A DNA stretch of 64,000 nt from Micromonospora sp. NBC_01796 (lineage in GTDB: Bacteria; Actinomycetota; Actinomycetes; Mycobacteriales; Micromonosporaceae): NCBI RefSeq assembly GCF_035917455.1, contig NZ_CP109078.1, positions 1,674,001-1,738,000 of the forward strand. Direction: 5' to 3'. The position numbers and the translations under genes are program-made. The notes under the pieces are model-generated. The model did no database searches, had not been told where the DNA came from, and saw only the letters and a program-made list of their open reading frames with translations. Below are positions 48,177 through 57,627 of the stretch, one piece after another (position 1 is the first letter of the stretch; each line of letters begins with the position of its first letter).

Positions 48177-49370
48177 TCAAGCCGATCCGGGAATATCCGA
48201 AATGCCGGCCGCGCCGACAAAAACCTCTCCCCGACCGGAGAAGACCAGCTCACCACCGTCGGCCGCCCCGATCGCCGCCCGACCGGGCTCGACCGTCACC
48301 GCACCGGCCGCGTCCCGTACGGTCACCGCACCGGAGGTGCCGACCAGCACCCGCGGCCCGGTCACCGTGAGCCGGGCCTCCGGCAGCGCGTCGTCCAGGC
48401 GCACCCGGTACAGGGCGAAGTCGTCCACCGGCACCGGCCAGGTGACCACACCCGGTGCCACCGGAGCCGGGGCGAGCAGCGGATCCTCCAGCACCTCGAA
48501 CCGCAGCACCCGGAGCAGTTCGGCGATGTCCACGTGCTTCGGCGTCAGCCCGCCCCGCAGGACGTTGTCACTGGCCGCCATGATCTCCACACCGGCACCC
48601 CGCAGGTACGCGTGCAGGTTGCCGGCCGGCATCCAGATCGCGGACCCCGGTTCCAGCCGTACGTGGTTGAGCAGCAGCGCGACCAGCACCCCCGGATCGG
48701 CCGGATACCAGCCGGCCAGCCGGCGGACGAGTTCCTGCTCCTCGGTGAACTCCGGACCGAGATCGGTGCTCCGGACCGTCTCCACCAGCGCGGCCCGGTC
48801 CACCGCCGGCCACGTCAACAACCGCTGTACGGCGTCCCGCAGCCCCGCCACCCCCGTACGCAGGCACGCCACCACCGGCTTCAACGCCGGGATGTCGAAC
48901 GCCTCCAGCACCGCAGCCGACTCCCGGGGATCCCGGAAACCGCAGAGCGCCTCGAACGGCGCGATCGCCACCAGCACTTCCGGCTTGTGGTACGGGTCGA
49001 CGTAGTTGCGGTGCGCGGTCGGGGGCAGGTCCTGGTCGGCCGCGTACCCGGTGCGGGCCTGGTCGGGATCCGGGTGGGCCTGCAACGACAGCGGTGCCTC
49101 CGGCGCCAGCAGCTTCATCAGGAACGGCAGCCGCCCGTCGAACCGGGCCAGCACCTCGTCCCCCAGCCAGCGCCCCGGCTCGGCGGCGAGCAGTTCCACC
49201 AGGCTGATCCGGGCGTCCTGCTGGCACACCATCGCCGGGGATCCGGGGTGTGCGCCGAGCCAGAGTTCCGCCTCCGGCCCGGCGCTCGGCACGGATCTAC
49301 CCTGCAACCCGGCGATCACCGTCCGGGATCCCCAGGCGTAGTCGCGGATCGGGCCGTACAAGGGTTCCAC
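48177..49370 (-). CDS. manA: mannose-6-phosphate isomerase, class I
   Basis: This 397-residue zinc enzyme interconverts fructose-6-phosphate and mannose-6-phosphate. It shows the opening PIRDYAWGSRT, the zinc/active-site segments SLQAHPDPDQA and YVDPYHKPEVLVAIAPFEALCGF, and the C-terminal IMAASDNVLRGGLTPKH with the catalytic arginine region. It starts with GTG 2 bases after the CDF gene. With manB it supplies GDP-mannose precursors for mannosylated lipids and glycoproteins. Confidence 0.96.
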   Translation of the reverse strand: MEPLYGPIRDYAWGSRTVIAGLQGRSVPSAGPEAELWLGAHPGSPAMVCQQDARISLVELLAAEPGRWLGDEVLARFDGRLPFLMKLLAPEAPLSLQAHPDPDQARTGYAADQDLPPTAHRNYVDPYHKPEVLVAIAPFEALCGFRDPRESAAVLEAFDIPALKPVVACLRTGVAGLRDAVQRLLTWPAVDRAALVETVRSTDLGPEFTEEQELVRRLAGWYPADPGVLVALLLNHVRLEPGSAIWMPAGNLHAYLRGAGVEIMAASDNVLRGGLTPKHVDIAELLRVLRFEVLEDPLLAPAPVAPGVVTWPVPVDDFALYRVRLDDALPEARLTVTGPRVLVGTSGAVTVRDAAGAVTVEPGRAAIGAADGGELVFSGRGEVFVGAAGISDIPGSA

Positions 49371-49372
49371 GC

Positions 49373-50359
49373 TCAGCCTTTCCCGCCCGTTTCGCCGCCA
49401 ACCGGCGGCTCCACGTTCTCCGACGCGCTCCGCAGGTTCGCGGCCCGCGCGCTGTAGATGTCCGGCTCCAGGTAGATCACCCGGGCGATCGGCACCGCCG
49501 TACGGATCCGCGCCTCGACCGTGTCGATGTCACGGGCCAGTGCCTCGGCCGACGCCGACGGCGTGACCGCGATCTTCGCGGCGACCAGCAGCTCCTCCGG
49601 CCCCAGGTGCAGGGTGCGCATGTGGATGATCCGCTCGACCTCGGAGCCCTCGTTGACCGCCCGCTCGATCGCGCTGACGTCCTCCGGGGAGGCCCCCTCG
49701 CCGAGCAGCAGGCTCTTCGTCTCCACCGCCAGGATGACCGCGATGCAGACCAGCAGGATGCCGATCGCCAGGGTGCCGGCCGCGTCCCACCGGCCGTTCC
49801 CGGTGACCAGCGTCATCGAGACGCCGACCAGGGCGAAGATCAGACCGATCAGGGCACCCAGGTCCTCCAGGAGCACCACCGGCAACTCAGGTGCCTTCGC
49901 CCGGCGGACGAACTGCACCCAGTTCGCCCTGCCCCGGATGTGGTTCGACTCCTTGATCGCGGTACGGAACGAGAACCCCTCCAGGCCGATCGCGACGACC
50001 AGCACCGTGATCGGCAGCCACTGCCAGCTGTCGAACCCGTGCGGGTCTCTCCACTTGTGGTAACCCTCGTACAGGGCGAAGAGGCCACCGACGCTGAACA
50101 GCACGATCGACACGATGAACGCGTAGATGTAGCGCTCACGCCCGTACCCGAAGGGGTGTTGTGGGGTCGCGCCGCGCTGGGCCCGACGGCCGCCGAGCAG
50201 CAGCAACGCCTGGTTTCCCGAGTCGGCCACGGAGTGGATCGACTCGGCCAGCATCGACGACGAACTGGTCAGCAGGTACGCCACGAACTTCGTGATCGCG
50301 ATACCCAGGTTGGCCAGCAACGCGGCGATGATCGCCCGCGTCCCCCCACCGGCGCTCAT
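49373..50359 (-). CDS. cation diffusion facilitator transporter
   Basis: This 328-residue CDF protein has about five to six transmembrane helices in its first 220 residues and a cytoplasmic ferredoxin-like domain at about 225-310. Metal-site residues appear as HSVADSGNQ (HxxxD) in helix 2 and EDLGALIGL in helix 5. CDF proteins export Zn, Mn, Fe or Co; HxxxD suggests zinc or manganese. The C-terminal tail ends in a short disordered stretch. It is wedged between the SIS gene and manA, both zinc- or sugar-linked. Confidence 0.93.
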   Translation of the reverse strand: MSAGGGTRAIIAALLANLGIAITKFVAYLLTSSSSMLAESIHSVADSGNQALLLLGGRRAQRGATPQHPFGYGRERYIYAFIVSIVLFSVGGLFALYEGYHKWRDPHGFDSWQWLPITVLVVAIGLEGFSFRTAIKESNHIRGRANWVQFVRRAKAPELPVVLLEDLGALIGLIFALVGVSMTLVTGNGRWDAAGTLAIGILLVCIAVILAVETKSLLLGEGASPEDVSAIERAVNEGSEVERIIHMRTLHLGPEELLVAAKIAVTPSASAEALARDIDTVEARIRTAVPIARVIYLEPDIYSARAANLRSASENVEPPVGGETGGKG

Positions 50360-50390
50360 GCCGGCGTCCCCCGCCGGTCGCTCTGTACGT

Positions 50391-51581
50391 TCACGGGTTC
50401 GAAAGCTCCTTCATCTCGGTGACCGCAGGCACCGCCATCGGATCGAGCCCGTGTGCCAGAGCCAGGTACACGGACGCGAAGTCCGGTACGGCGATCAGCG
50501 ACGCGAGCCGCTCCAGGGCCGAGCCGCCCTCGGCGGTGACCACGTCGCAGCGCACCCCGCGCCGCTCGGCCAGGGTCTGCAACGCGTCCGCCCGCCGTTC
50601 CTCGACGGCCAGCGGCTCGTCGCTGTCGTCGTCGGCGTTCAACCCGCCGTCGCGCAGCAGCACCACCCGCAGCCGGGTCCAGTCGGACTCGTCCTCCGGG
50701 TCGGCGAAGATGTCCCGGGTCGACTCGGCGAGCCCGCCGAACACCCCGTCGAGCAGCCCCACCCGGCCCCGGCCCGCCTCGCCGAGCGCACCGGCGACCA
50801 CGGGGTAACGCGCGTTTGCCGACAGCGTGTCGCCGAACCGCCGGGCGGCCACCGTGGCCAGCGGGGACGAGCCCCAGACCACCGGCACCGACCCGGCCAG
50901 CGCCAGGGCCAGCGACTTGGCTGGGTTGACGAACGACTCGGCGTCGGGCCGGCTCCGGTCGGCATCGGCGTCCAGCCGGGCGGCCGTCTCGGCCAGATCC
51001 GCCTCGTTGACCTTCACCAGCCCGAGCGCGCGGGCGGCGAGCAGCACCGGCACCGTCAGGCCCCAGAGGCTGGCCCGGGCGGGCGCCCGCCGCGGCACCG
51101 GGATGAACGGCGCCCGGACCCCCTCGGCCACCGACTGGAGCTGCGAGTCCGGGGCACCGACGGCGACCAGCCTGGCCCCGCGCCGGGCAGCCGCCTCGGC
51201 GGCGCCGAGCGCCTCCGGGCTGCGTCCCGAGGCGCTCACCGCGATCACCACGTCGGCAGCTCCCACCCAGCCCGGCACCCCGGCACTGCGGTGCGCGATG
51301 ACCGGCACCGGGCAACGCGGCCCGGCGACGGTGGCGAGGATGTCGCCGGTACGTCCGGCGGTACCGATGCCCGCGATCACCACGGCACGCGGGCGGCCCT
51401 CCTCGGCCAGCACCCCCAGGTTCGCCTCCGCGGCCAGCGCCGCCGACTCGCGTACCTGGGCACCGGCCGAGGCGGTGAACCGCAGCATGCCGCCCGGATC
51501 GGCCTCGGCCAGCGCCGCCACGTCGTCGAGCAGCCCCTCGTCGGGGACCCGTCGCCCGCTCACGCCGGCGTGGGCGTCCAT
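50391..51581 (-). CDS. SIS-domain phosphosugar isomerase-like protein (TobH/Rv3256c type)
   Basis: This 396-residue protein has two SIS-like sugar-isomerase folds. The N-terminal one includes VVIAGIGTAGRTGDILATVAG and DVVIAVSASGRSPEALGAAEAA, and the C-terminal one includes VPVVWGSSPLATVAARRFGDTLSANARYP. It resembles the Rv3256c/TobH group between manA and manB, whose activity is not established but may be phosphomannose isomerisation. The ATG at 51581 shares one base with the preceding stop, and AGGAGGAG gives a strong ribosome site. Confidence 0.88.
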   Translation of the reverse strand: MDAHAGVSGRRVPDEGLLDDVAALAEADPGGMLRFTASAGAQVRESAALAAEANLGVLAEEGRPRAVVIAGIGTAGRTGDILATVAGPRCPVPVIAHRSAGVPGWVGAADVVIAVSASGRSPEALGAAEAAARRGARLVAVGAPDSQLQSVAEGVRAPFIPVPRRAPARASLWGLTVPVLLAARALGLVKVNEADLAETAARLDADADRSRPDAESFVNPAKSLALALAGSVPVVWGSSPLATVAARRFGDTLSANARYPVVAGALGEAGRGRVGLLDGVFGGLAESTRDIFADPEDESDWTRLRVVLLRDGGLNADDDSDEPLAVEERRADALQTLAERRGVRCDVVTAEGGSALERLASLIAVPDFASVYLALAHGLDPMAVPAVTEMKELSNP

Positions 51582-51769
51582 CACTTCTCCTCCTGAGCGG
51601 TACCGCCGCGGGCCTCGTCGAGCAGGAGCACCGGTACGTCGTCGCGAACCTCGAAGATCCGCTGGCATTCGGTGCAGGTCAGGGTCTGCGCCTCCGCGTC
51701 GTAATCGAGCGGGGCGTGGTGCGTGTCCGGGCAGGCGAGAATCTCGAGTAACTGCGGGTCAAGGGCCAC
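51581..51769 (-). CDS. Trm112-family zinc-ribbon protein
   Basis: This 62-residue protein has the Trm112/YcaR fold: LDPQLLEILACPDTHHAPL, then TLTCTECQRIFEVRDDVPVLL. Three cysteines are visible (CPD, CTEC), one short of a full zinc site, as in several bacterial members. It may be a small chaperone or activator for a neighbouring enzyme. It overlaps the SIS gene start by one base and lies 62 bases after manB. Confidence 0.9.
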   Translation of the reverse strand: MALDPQLLEILACPDTHHAPLDYDAEAQTLTCTECQRIFEVRDDVPVLLLDEARGGTAQEEK

Positions 51770-51831
51770 GGTGCGGCTCCTTCCACGTCATCCGGGCGGC
51801 CGGATCGGCGTTCCGGCCGGCGCACGGGATC

Positions 51832-53232
51832 TTATCGGCGTACCAGGTCGAGCACCTCGTCGCGGAGCGAGGTCATCCGGTCCTTGGTCGGCCCCTCCAC
51901 GTTCAGCCGCAGCAACGGTTCGGTGTTGGAGGGGCGCAGGTTGATCCAGGCCCCGTCCGGGAAGCGGACGGTCAACCCGTCCAGCTCCTCGGTCTCGGCA
52001 CCCTGGTAGACCTGCTTGACCTCGGCCAGCTTCGCCGCCTGGTCGGCGACCGTGGAGTTGATCTCGCCGGAGCAGACGTACCGCTCGTACTCGGCGGCGA
52101 ACTCCGACAGCGGGCGGTCCTGCTCGCCGAGCGCGGCGAGCAGGTGCATCGCGGCGAGCATGCCGGTGTCGGCGAACCAGAAGTCACGGAAGTAGTAGTG
52201 CGCCGAGTGTTCACCGCCGAAAACCGCATTCGTACGGGCCATGTCGGCCTTGATGAACGAGTGCCCCACCCGGCTGCACAGCGGCTTCCCGCCGTGCTCC
52301 CGGATGATCTCCGGGACCGCGCTGGAGGTGATCAGGTTGTGGATGACCGTGGAGCCGGGGTGCTTGGCCAGCTCGCGTACGGCCACCAGGGCGGTGATCG
52401 CGGACGGCGAGACCGGCTGGCCGCGCTCGTCGATCACGAAGCACCGGTCCGCGTCGCCGTCGAAGGCGAGTCCGAGGTCGGCGCCGTGTTCCAGGACCGC
52501 CGCCTGGAGGTCGACCAGGTTCGCCGGGTCGAGCGGGTTGGCGTCGTGGTTGGGGAAGGAGCCGTCCAGCTCGAAGTAGAGCGGCACGATGGTCAGCGGC
52601 AGGGCCGGCAGGACGGCGTCGCCGAGCACCACCGGGACGGTGTAGCCGCCCATGCCGTTGCCGGCGTCGACCACCACCTTGAGCGGGCGGATGCCACTCA
52701 GGTCGACCAGTTTGCGCAGGTGGGCGGCGTACTCGGGGAGCAGGTCGCGCGGTTGCACCGGTTCCTGGGGCTCGCCGGCCGGGTGCGCGTCGGCCTTGTC
52801 CAGCATCGCCTGGGCCCGCTCGCGGATCTCGGCCAGGCCGCTGTCCTGGCCGATCGGCCGGGCACCGGCCCGGCACATCTTGATCCCGTTGTACTGGGCC
52901 GGGTTGTGGCTGGCGGTGAACATGGCACCGGGCAGGTCGAGGCTGCCGGAGGCGTAGTAGAGCAGGTCGGTGGAGCCGAGGCCGGTGTCGATGACCGACA
53001 TCCCCTCGGATCGGACTCCGGCGGCGAATGCAGCGGCGAGACCGGGTCCGGTCTCCCTCATGTCGTGGGCGATCACGACGGCGTTGCGGTCGCCGGCCGG
53101 TTCGCCGTCCGGGTCCGCGCGCACCACCTGTGCGAAGGCCGCGCCCAATGCCTCGGCGACCCGCTCGTCCCACTGTTCGGGGACGGTACCGCGGACGTCG
53201 TACGCCTTGACGATTTGGGACAAATCAGACAA
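51832..53232 (-). CDS. manB: phosphomannomutase/phosphoglucomutase
   Basis: This 466-residue alpha-D-phosphohexomutase converts mannose-6-phosphate to mannose-1-phosphate. It shows the catalytic phosphoserine loop TASHNPAQYNGIK, the metal loop FDGDADRCF, the sugar loop GGEHSAHYYF and the phosphate loop RPSNTEPLLRLN. The TTG start at 53232 is supported by GAGGAG 9 bases upstream. It leads the minus-strand block manB, Trm112-like, SIS, CDF, manA, sahH. Confidence 0.97.
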   Translation of the reverse strand: MSDLSQIVKAYDVRGTVPEQWDERVAEALGAAFAQVVRADPDGEPAGDRNAVVIAHDMRETGPGLAAAFAAGVRSEGMSVIDTGLGSTDLLYYASGSLDLPGAMFTASHNPAQYNGIKMCRAGARPIGQDSGLAEIRERAQAMLDKADAHPAGEPQEPVQPRDLLPEYAAHLRKLVDLSGIRPLKVVVDAGNGMGGYTVPVVLGDAVLPALPLTIVPLYFELDGSFPNHDANPLDPANLVDLQAAVLEHGADLGLAFDGDADRCFVIDERGQPVSPSAITALVAVRELAKHPGSTVIHNLITSSAVPEIIREHGGKPLCSRVGHSFIKADMARTNAVFGGEHSAHYYFRDFWFADTGMLAAMHLLAALGEQDRPLSEFAAEYERYVCSGEINSTVADQAAKLAEVKQVYQGAETEELDGLTVRFPDGAWINLRPSNTEPLLRLNVEGPTKDRMTSLRDEVLDLVRR

Positions 53233-53397
53233 CGGTCTCGCTCCTCAGTCATGCGCCGCCAACGGCCTGAGCGTATCGGAGCCAACGCCCCGAGCCGGGT
53301 GCAAGGCCGGTTGCGGGCAAGGCTCAGCGTGGTCGGGCGCGGGGGTGAAGCTCAGGATCTGGCGTCGGAAACTCGGGCGCGGTCGCCGGAATCGGGC

Positions 53398-54264
53398 TCA
53401 GGGGCGGATCCGGGGCATGACCACGGTCGCGTCGCCACCCGCGCCGGCCGGCGGCGGAAACGGCGGACGCGGCCCGGCACCCGGTACGCCACCGGCACCC
53501 GGCTCGTCCCGGCCACCCCTGGCCCGGCGGAGCAGGAGCACCAGCAGGGCGATACCGATCCCCACCATCCCCACCCCGACCACCATCACCATGGAGCCGA
53601 CCCCGCCACCACCGCTGTCGCCGGCACCGGCACCCAGACCCGGCTGACCGGTCGGTACGACCGCAGCCACCTCGGTCTCCTCCGGCTCCGACCCGAAGGT
53701 CGTCTCCTCCGGCGTCGGGCTCGGGCTGGGCGACTTCGAACTCCGCTTGGTCGGGGTGGGAGTGCCCTTGGCCCCGTTCACCTTCCGGGCCTCGGTCGCC
53801 CGCGCGATCAGCGGACCCCCGCCCGCGTACGCCTCGGCGACAATGTTCAGCCGACCGGCCGGCACACCGGCGGCGAAGGACAGCCGGTAGCGGACCGAGA
53901 CGCTCTTGCGCTCACACAGCTCCGGCTTCTCCGGCGCCACCCGGCCACTGCGGACCAGGTCGTTGCCGGACACCGGCACCTCCTGCCAGCGGCCGTTCTG
54001 GGCGACCAACAGGGTCACGTCACCCGCGGACAGCCCCGGTAGCTGGAACATCAACGCGGTCCGGGCCGAGACACAGCCCTTGGACCGCTTGGTGACGGCC
54101 ACCGTGATCGAGCCCGCCGAACCACCGGCGGTGAAACTGCTGGACGAGCCGAGCCGGACCGAGTCCTCGTCGTCGGCGAACGCCGGTGCCGCGCCGACCA
54201 TGACCAGTCCGGCCAGCAGCGTGCCGACCGTCGCGAACCGAGCCGCTCCGCGCCGTACCAACAT
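53398..54264 (-). CDS. secreted membrane-anchored protein of unknown function
   Basis: This 288-residue protein has an N-terminal signal peptide (cleavage after APAFA, near residue 30), an extracellular beta-rich domain with two cysteines (GCVSA, LCERK; likely a disulfide), a proline/serine/threonine linker near 165-190, a single transmembrane helix near 225-245, and a basic proline-rich tail. No family is recognised. The ATG at 54264 follows GAGGTGAT; a GTG two codons earlier is less well placed. It could be a surface protein with a cytoplasmic anchor. Confidence 0.75.
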   Translation of the reverse strand: MLVRRGAARFATVGTLLAGLVMVGAAPAFADDEDSVRLGSSSSFTAGGSAGSITVAVTKRSKGCVSARTALMFQLPGLSAGDVTLLVAQNGRWQEVPVSGNDLVRSGRVAPEKPELCERKSVSVRYRLSFAAGVPAGRLNIVAEAYAGGGPLIARATEARKVNGAKGTPTPTKRSSKSPSPSPTPEETTFGSEPEETEVAAVVPTGQPGLGAGAGDSGGGGVGSMVMVVGVGMVGIGIALLVLLLRRARGGRDEPGAGGVPGAGPRPPFPPPAGAGGDATVVMPRIRP

Positions 54265-54367
54265 GATCACCTCGCCGGTTCCGGTTGGGGTACGGCCGAC
54301 AGGCTACCGTGCGCCGCCATCCGTACTCCTGCCGCGCACGCCGCCGACCGGTCACCGTACGTGTGGA

Positions 54368-55255
54368 TCACGGCAGTTCGGCGGCCAGCCGAGCCAGCCA
54401 TGCCCGCGACTCGTCGCAGGTCAGGGCGTCTGCCTGGAGGTTGTCGAAGACCATCCGGTAACGGGCCACCCCGGGCTCCTTCTCCACGTAGATGTCACCC
54501 GCCTCGTTCTCCACATAGACCACATCACCGTCGGCCGGTTCCCCGACGACCTCCTCGCCGTCGGCCGGGGAGAAGCCGAGCAGGAGGAACGGGCCGGTGT
54601 TGCAGGCGTACGCGCCCCGGTCGAACGGGAGCACCTGGAGCTGCACGTTCGGCCGCCCCGCCATCTCCACCAGGTGGCGCAACTGCGGGCCCATCACGTC
54701 CGGTCCACCCACCTGCCGGCGCAGCACCGCCTCGTCCAGGATCGCCCGGAGCCGGACCGGATCCTGGGCTCGGGTGAGAATCCGCTGCCGGGCCAGCCGG
54801 ACCACGAGTTTCTCCTCGGTCGCGGCGTCGGCCTGCTCCAGCAACGTCTTGCGCAGCACGGTACGGGCGTACTCCTCGGTCTGGAGCAGCCCCGGCAGCA
54901 CCGACGACTCGAACGTACGCAGCTCGGTGGCGTCGTGCTCCAACGCGATGAGGGTCGAGTACTCCCAGGTCAGGGCGTCGCTGTGGGCCTGCCACCAGCC
55001 CGCCTCCTGGGCCTGGCGGGCGAGCGCGACCAGACGCTGCCGCTCGGCTCCCTCGACCCGGTAGACGTCGAGCAGCTCGTGCACCGTGCCGGGCGTGATC
55101 CGTACCCGGGCCGTCTCGATCCGGCTCACCCGCGAGGGTGAGCAGCGCACCTCCAGGGCGACCTGCTCCGCCTTGAAGCCCGCGGCCTCGCGCAGTTTGC
55201 GCAGCTCGCGGCCGAGTTGCCGGCGTCGCACGGTGGGTGGTGATCCGACGACCAT
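54368..55255 (-). CDS. XRE-family regulator with DUF5753 domain
   Basis: This 295-residue protein joins an N-terminal HTH_XRE domain (about 12-68; LGRELRKLREAAGFKAEQVALEVRCSPSRVSRIE) to a DUF5753 effector domain (about 100-285; PGLLQTEEYARTV). This pair is abundant in filamentous actinomycetes, usually beside a DUF397 partner; no DUF397 gene lies next to it. The ATG at 55255 is chosen because upstream codons do not match the family. Targets are unknown. Confidence 0.93.
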   Translation of the reverse strand: MVVGSPPTVRRRQLGRELRKLREAAGFKAEQVALEVRCSPSRVSRIETARVRITPGTVHELLDVYRVEGAERQRLVALARQAQEAGWWQAHSDALTWEYSTLIALEHDATELRTFESSVLPGLLQTEEYARTVLRKTLLEQADAATEEKLVVRLARQRILTRAQDPVRLRAILDEAVLRRQVGGPDVMGPQLRHLVEMAGRPNVQLQVLPFDRGAYACNTGPFLLLGFSPADGEEVVGEPADGDVVYVENEAGDIYVEKEPGVARYRMVFDNLQADALTCDESRAWLARLAAELP

Positions 55256-55406
55256 TCGGTGCCTCCCTGTCCGATTCCCCGAGGCAGTCTCCCGCACAGC
55301 ACGTGCTTTGTCAGCAACAGATCGTTGTCTTTCCTGGCCCCCTCGATCGACATCACCGTGCGTCGCGAGAGCCCCGGTGGCACCGGATTCCGCTCCCCGA
55401 CCACCA

Positions 55407-56093
55407 TCAGTCCAGGTCCGTCCCCCGCGACCGGCCCAACGCGACCCGACACAACCGATCCGCCTGGCGGGTGGTCTCCGGCAGCCGGTAACGCGGAGTC
55501 AGCGCCAACACACGGGCGCAGGCGTTCGCCAGATCCATCCGGTGTCCCACCGACACGAACACCGGCTTGACCCCGTCCCGGGTACGCAGCACCCGGCCGA
55601 CCACCTCACCGCCGTCGCGCAGCGCCGACCAGGCACCCCGCTCGTCGCCGGGCGGATCCCACGACCCGACCAGCGGGGTCTTGCCCACCCCGATCGCCGG
55701 GAGCCCGGTGAGCACGCCCAGGTGGCAGGCCAGCCCGAACCGCCGTGGATGGGCCAGCCCGTGCCCGTCGCAGACCAGCAGGTCGGGCGTGGTGGTAAGG
55801 CTCGCGAGCGCGTCCAGCAACGCCGGCAGCTCCCGGAACGCGAACAGGCCGGGAACATACGGAAAGGCCGCCCGACCGACGGTCACCGCCGTCTCCACCA
55901 CGGCCAGCGTCCGCGCGTCCAAGACCGTCACCGCCGCCGCGAGCCGGTCACCGTCCTCGGCGTACGCGACGTCCAGGCCGGCGACCGTACGCGGCTGGTC
56001 CGGTCCCGGCCCGACCAGGTCGACCAACGGCCGCAACCGATCCTGTACGGCCTCCGCCTCGGCAACCGTCTCCGGCCAGTCCCCACCCGTCAT
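55407..56093 (-). CDS. nfi: endonuclease V (deoxyinosine 3'-endonuclease)
   Basis: This 228-residue enzyme cleaves DNA one base past deoxyinosine, starting repair of deaminated adenines. Catalytic acidic residues are visible in VAGLDVAYA and VCDGHGLAHPRRFGLACHLG, and the family segment FPYVPGLFAFRELP is present. The ATG at 56093 is chosen over an upstream start because its frame above is atypical. It sits between a regulator and an LtrA-type membrane protein. Confidence 0.94.
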   Translation of the reverse strand: MTGGDWPETVAEAEAVQDRLRPLVDLVGPGPDQPRTVAGLDVAYAEDGDRLAAAVTVLDARTLAVVETAVTVGRAAFPYVPGLFAFRELPALLDALASLTTTPDLLVCDGHGLAHPRRFGLACHLGVLTGLPAIGVGKTPLVGSWDPPGDERGAWSALRDGGEVVGRVLRTRDGVKPVFVSVGHRMDLANACARVLALTPRYRLPETTRQADRLCRVALGRSRGTDLD

Positions 56094-56137
56094 CCGCCCG
56101 CATCCCTCCCCCGTCCGGTTCGTCCCCACCACCCGAG

Positions 56138-57331
56138 TCACAGCGGTGGGTTCGAGGCGGGCTCACGCCGCCCGGTGAGAGTCTCGTACGCCACCAGCCC
56201 GGCCAGCACGAGGGTGGCACCGAGCGGGGCGGCCAGTGGCGGCAGGAAGACCATTCCCGGCGCGGCGGCGACCATCACGATCAGCCCGACCCACATCGAC
56301 GGACGTACCCGACCGAACAACTGGTGTTCGAATCGGACCCGACCGGCCAGGAAAAGTGCCGGCCCACCCATGATGGCGACCACCCATGCCGGATCGACCG
56401 GCGGTTCGGGGTCGTCGATGATCAGCCGGAAACCGACCCCGGCGACGAGGATTCCGGCCACCATCACCAGCAGGGTGTAGCTCGCCGACTGGCTGAGCTG
56501 GATCGCACTGGGTGCCCGGTGCAGGGCCTGCGCGAGGGCGAGTCCGGCATGGTAGAAGAAGATTCTCCAGAACAGCACCGTGGTCAGGAAAGAGGCGACG
56601 AAGACAATCATCCGCTCGGTTTCGAATGGGCGTACGCTGATTTCGATTCCGGTGGCGATGACCGATTCTCCGAGCGCGATCAGCAGGAACTGTACGTAAC
56701 GTTCGGCGAGGTGGTCCTCGGCCAGGGTCCACTCCGGCTCCCGGGGTCGGCCGAGTCGCGGCGTCGGCCACCGCAGCGCCGGACCGACCAGTTCCAGCAG
56801 CACCGCCACGATCCAGAAGGCCGCCCGCCCCTCCCCGCCGCTGATTCCACCGGATAGCCAGAGCACACCCGCGGCCAGTGCCCAGACCAGCACCCGGATC
56901 GAGGTCGCCTGCCGGTCATGCCCGCGCAGCGCCCAGACCAGGTACAGCGGCCGACCGACCTGGATCGTGACGTACGCGCAGGCGAAGATCAGGCCACGGT
57001 CGCCGAACGCCTGGGGCAGACAGACCGCGATCAGCAGGCTGCCGAACATGGTCACCACGACCACGAGTTGGATGTCGGCCCGCTGCGGGTCGAACCTGCT
57101 GGTCATCCAGGCGTTGAGGTACCAGACCATCCAGAGGGCGAGCAGCAGCAACAGGGTCTGGCCGGCTTCGGAGAACAGCATGCGACGGGCGATGGTGAGA
57201 TCGTCGGTCACCCGTTGGGCGACCCGGGTCAGGGCGAACACGAACACCACGTCGAAGAGGAGTTCCAGGACGGTTACCCGGGGCGTACTCGTGTGGTCCC
57301 CGAGCCGGCCCCGCGCGGAGGACGCGCTCAC
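56138..57331 (-). CDS. low-temperature-requirement A (LtrA) family membrane protein
   Basis: This protein of about 397 residues has around twelve hydrophobic segments and the LtrA signature RVTVLELLFDVVFVFALTR near residue 22. Others are WMVWYLNAWMTSRFD, LAERYVQFLLIALGESVIATG and the late SAVL-type helices. Function is unknown despite the name. The start is uncertain: the frame is open up to GTG 57499, but GTG 57331 with AGG upstream fits the family, which has only 20-30 residues before the signature. Confidence 0.85.
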   Translation of the reverse strand: MSASSARGRLGDHTSTPRVTVLELLFDVVFVFALTRVAQRVTDDLTIARRMLFSEAGQTLLLLLALWMVWYLNAWMTSRFDPQRADIQLVVVVTMFGSLLIAVCLPQAFGDRGLIFACAYVTIQVGRPLYLVWALRGHDRQATSIRVLVWALAAGVLWLSGGISGGEGRAAFWIVAVLLELVGPALRWPTPRLGRPREPEWTLAEDHLAERYVQFLLIALGESVIATGIEISVRPFETERMIVFVASFLTTVLFWRIFFYHAGLALAQALHRAPSAIQLSQSASYTLLVMVAGILVAGVGFRLIIDDPEPPVDPAWVVAIMGGPALFLAGRVRFEHQLFGRVRPSMWVGLIVMVAAAPGMVFLPPLAAPLGATLVLAGLVAYETLTGRREPASNPPL

Positions 57332-57627
57332 GAAGCCTGCCGTGCGCGACTCGTCAGGGTGTGGGTGGACCGATCGGGACAGCACTCGGCGTACGACTGC
57401 TCCAGACCCGGCATAACACCCACAACGATCGACCCCGCGCTGCGTCACCGGCGTCCCGTGGTCCGGACCGTCCGCCCTCCCACACCTCGCCCGGTCCACG
57501 TTGCCCCCACTGTGGACCGGCGGACGTTTACCGTCGGTATCGCGAGCTGTACGGGCTGACGCGAAACGTCGTGGTCCGGTAACTTCGCGGACGGTGTCCG
57601 GCTGAGCAGGAACGGGGGGACTTGCAC
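57332..57627. promoter_or_regulatory. divergent promoter region
   Basis: These 296 bases separate the leftward LtrA-like gene and the rightward three-domain immunity-like gene. A GGGGGG ribosome site ends 8 bases before the ATG at 57628. No clear promoter boxes were recognised. Confidence 0.35.
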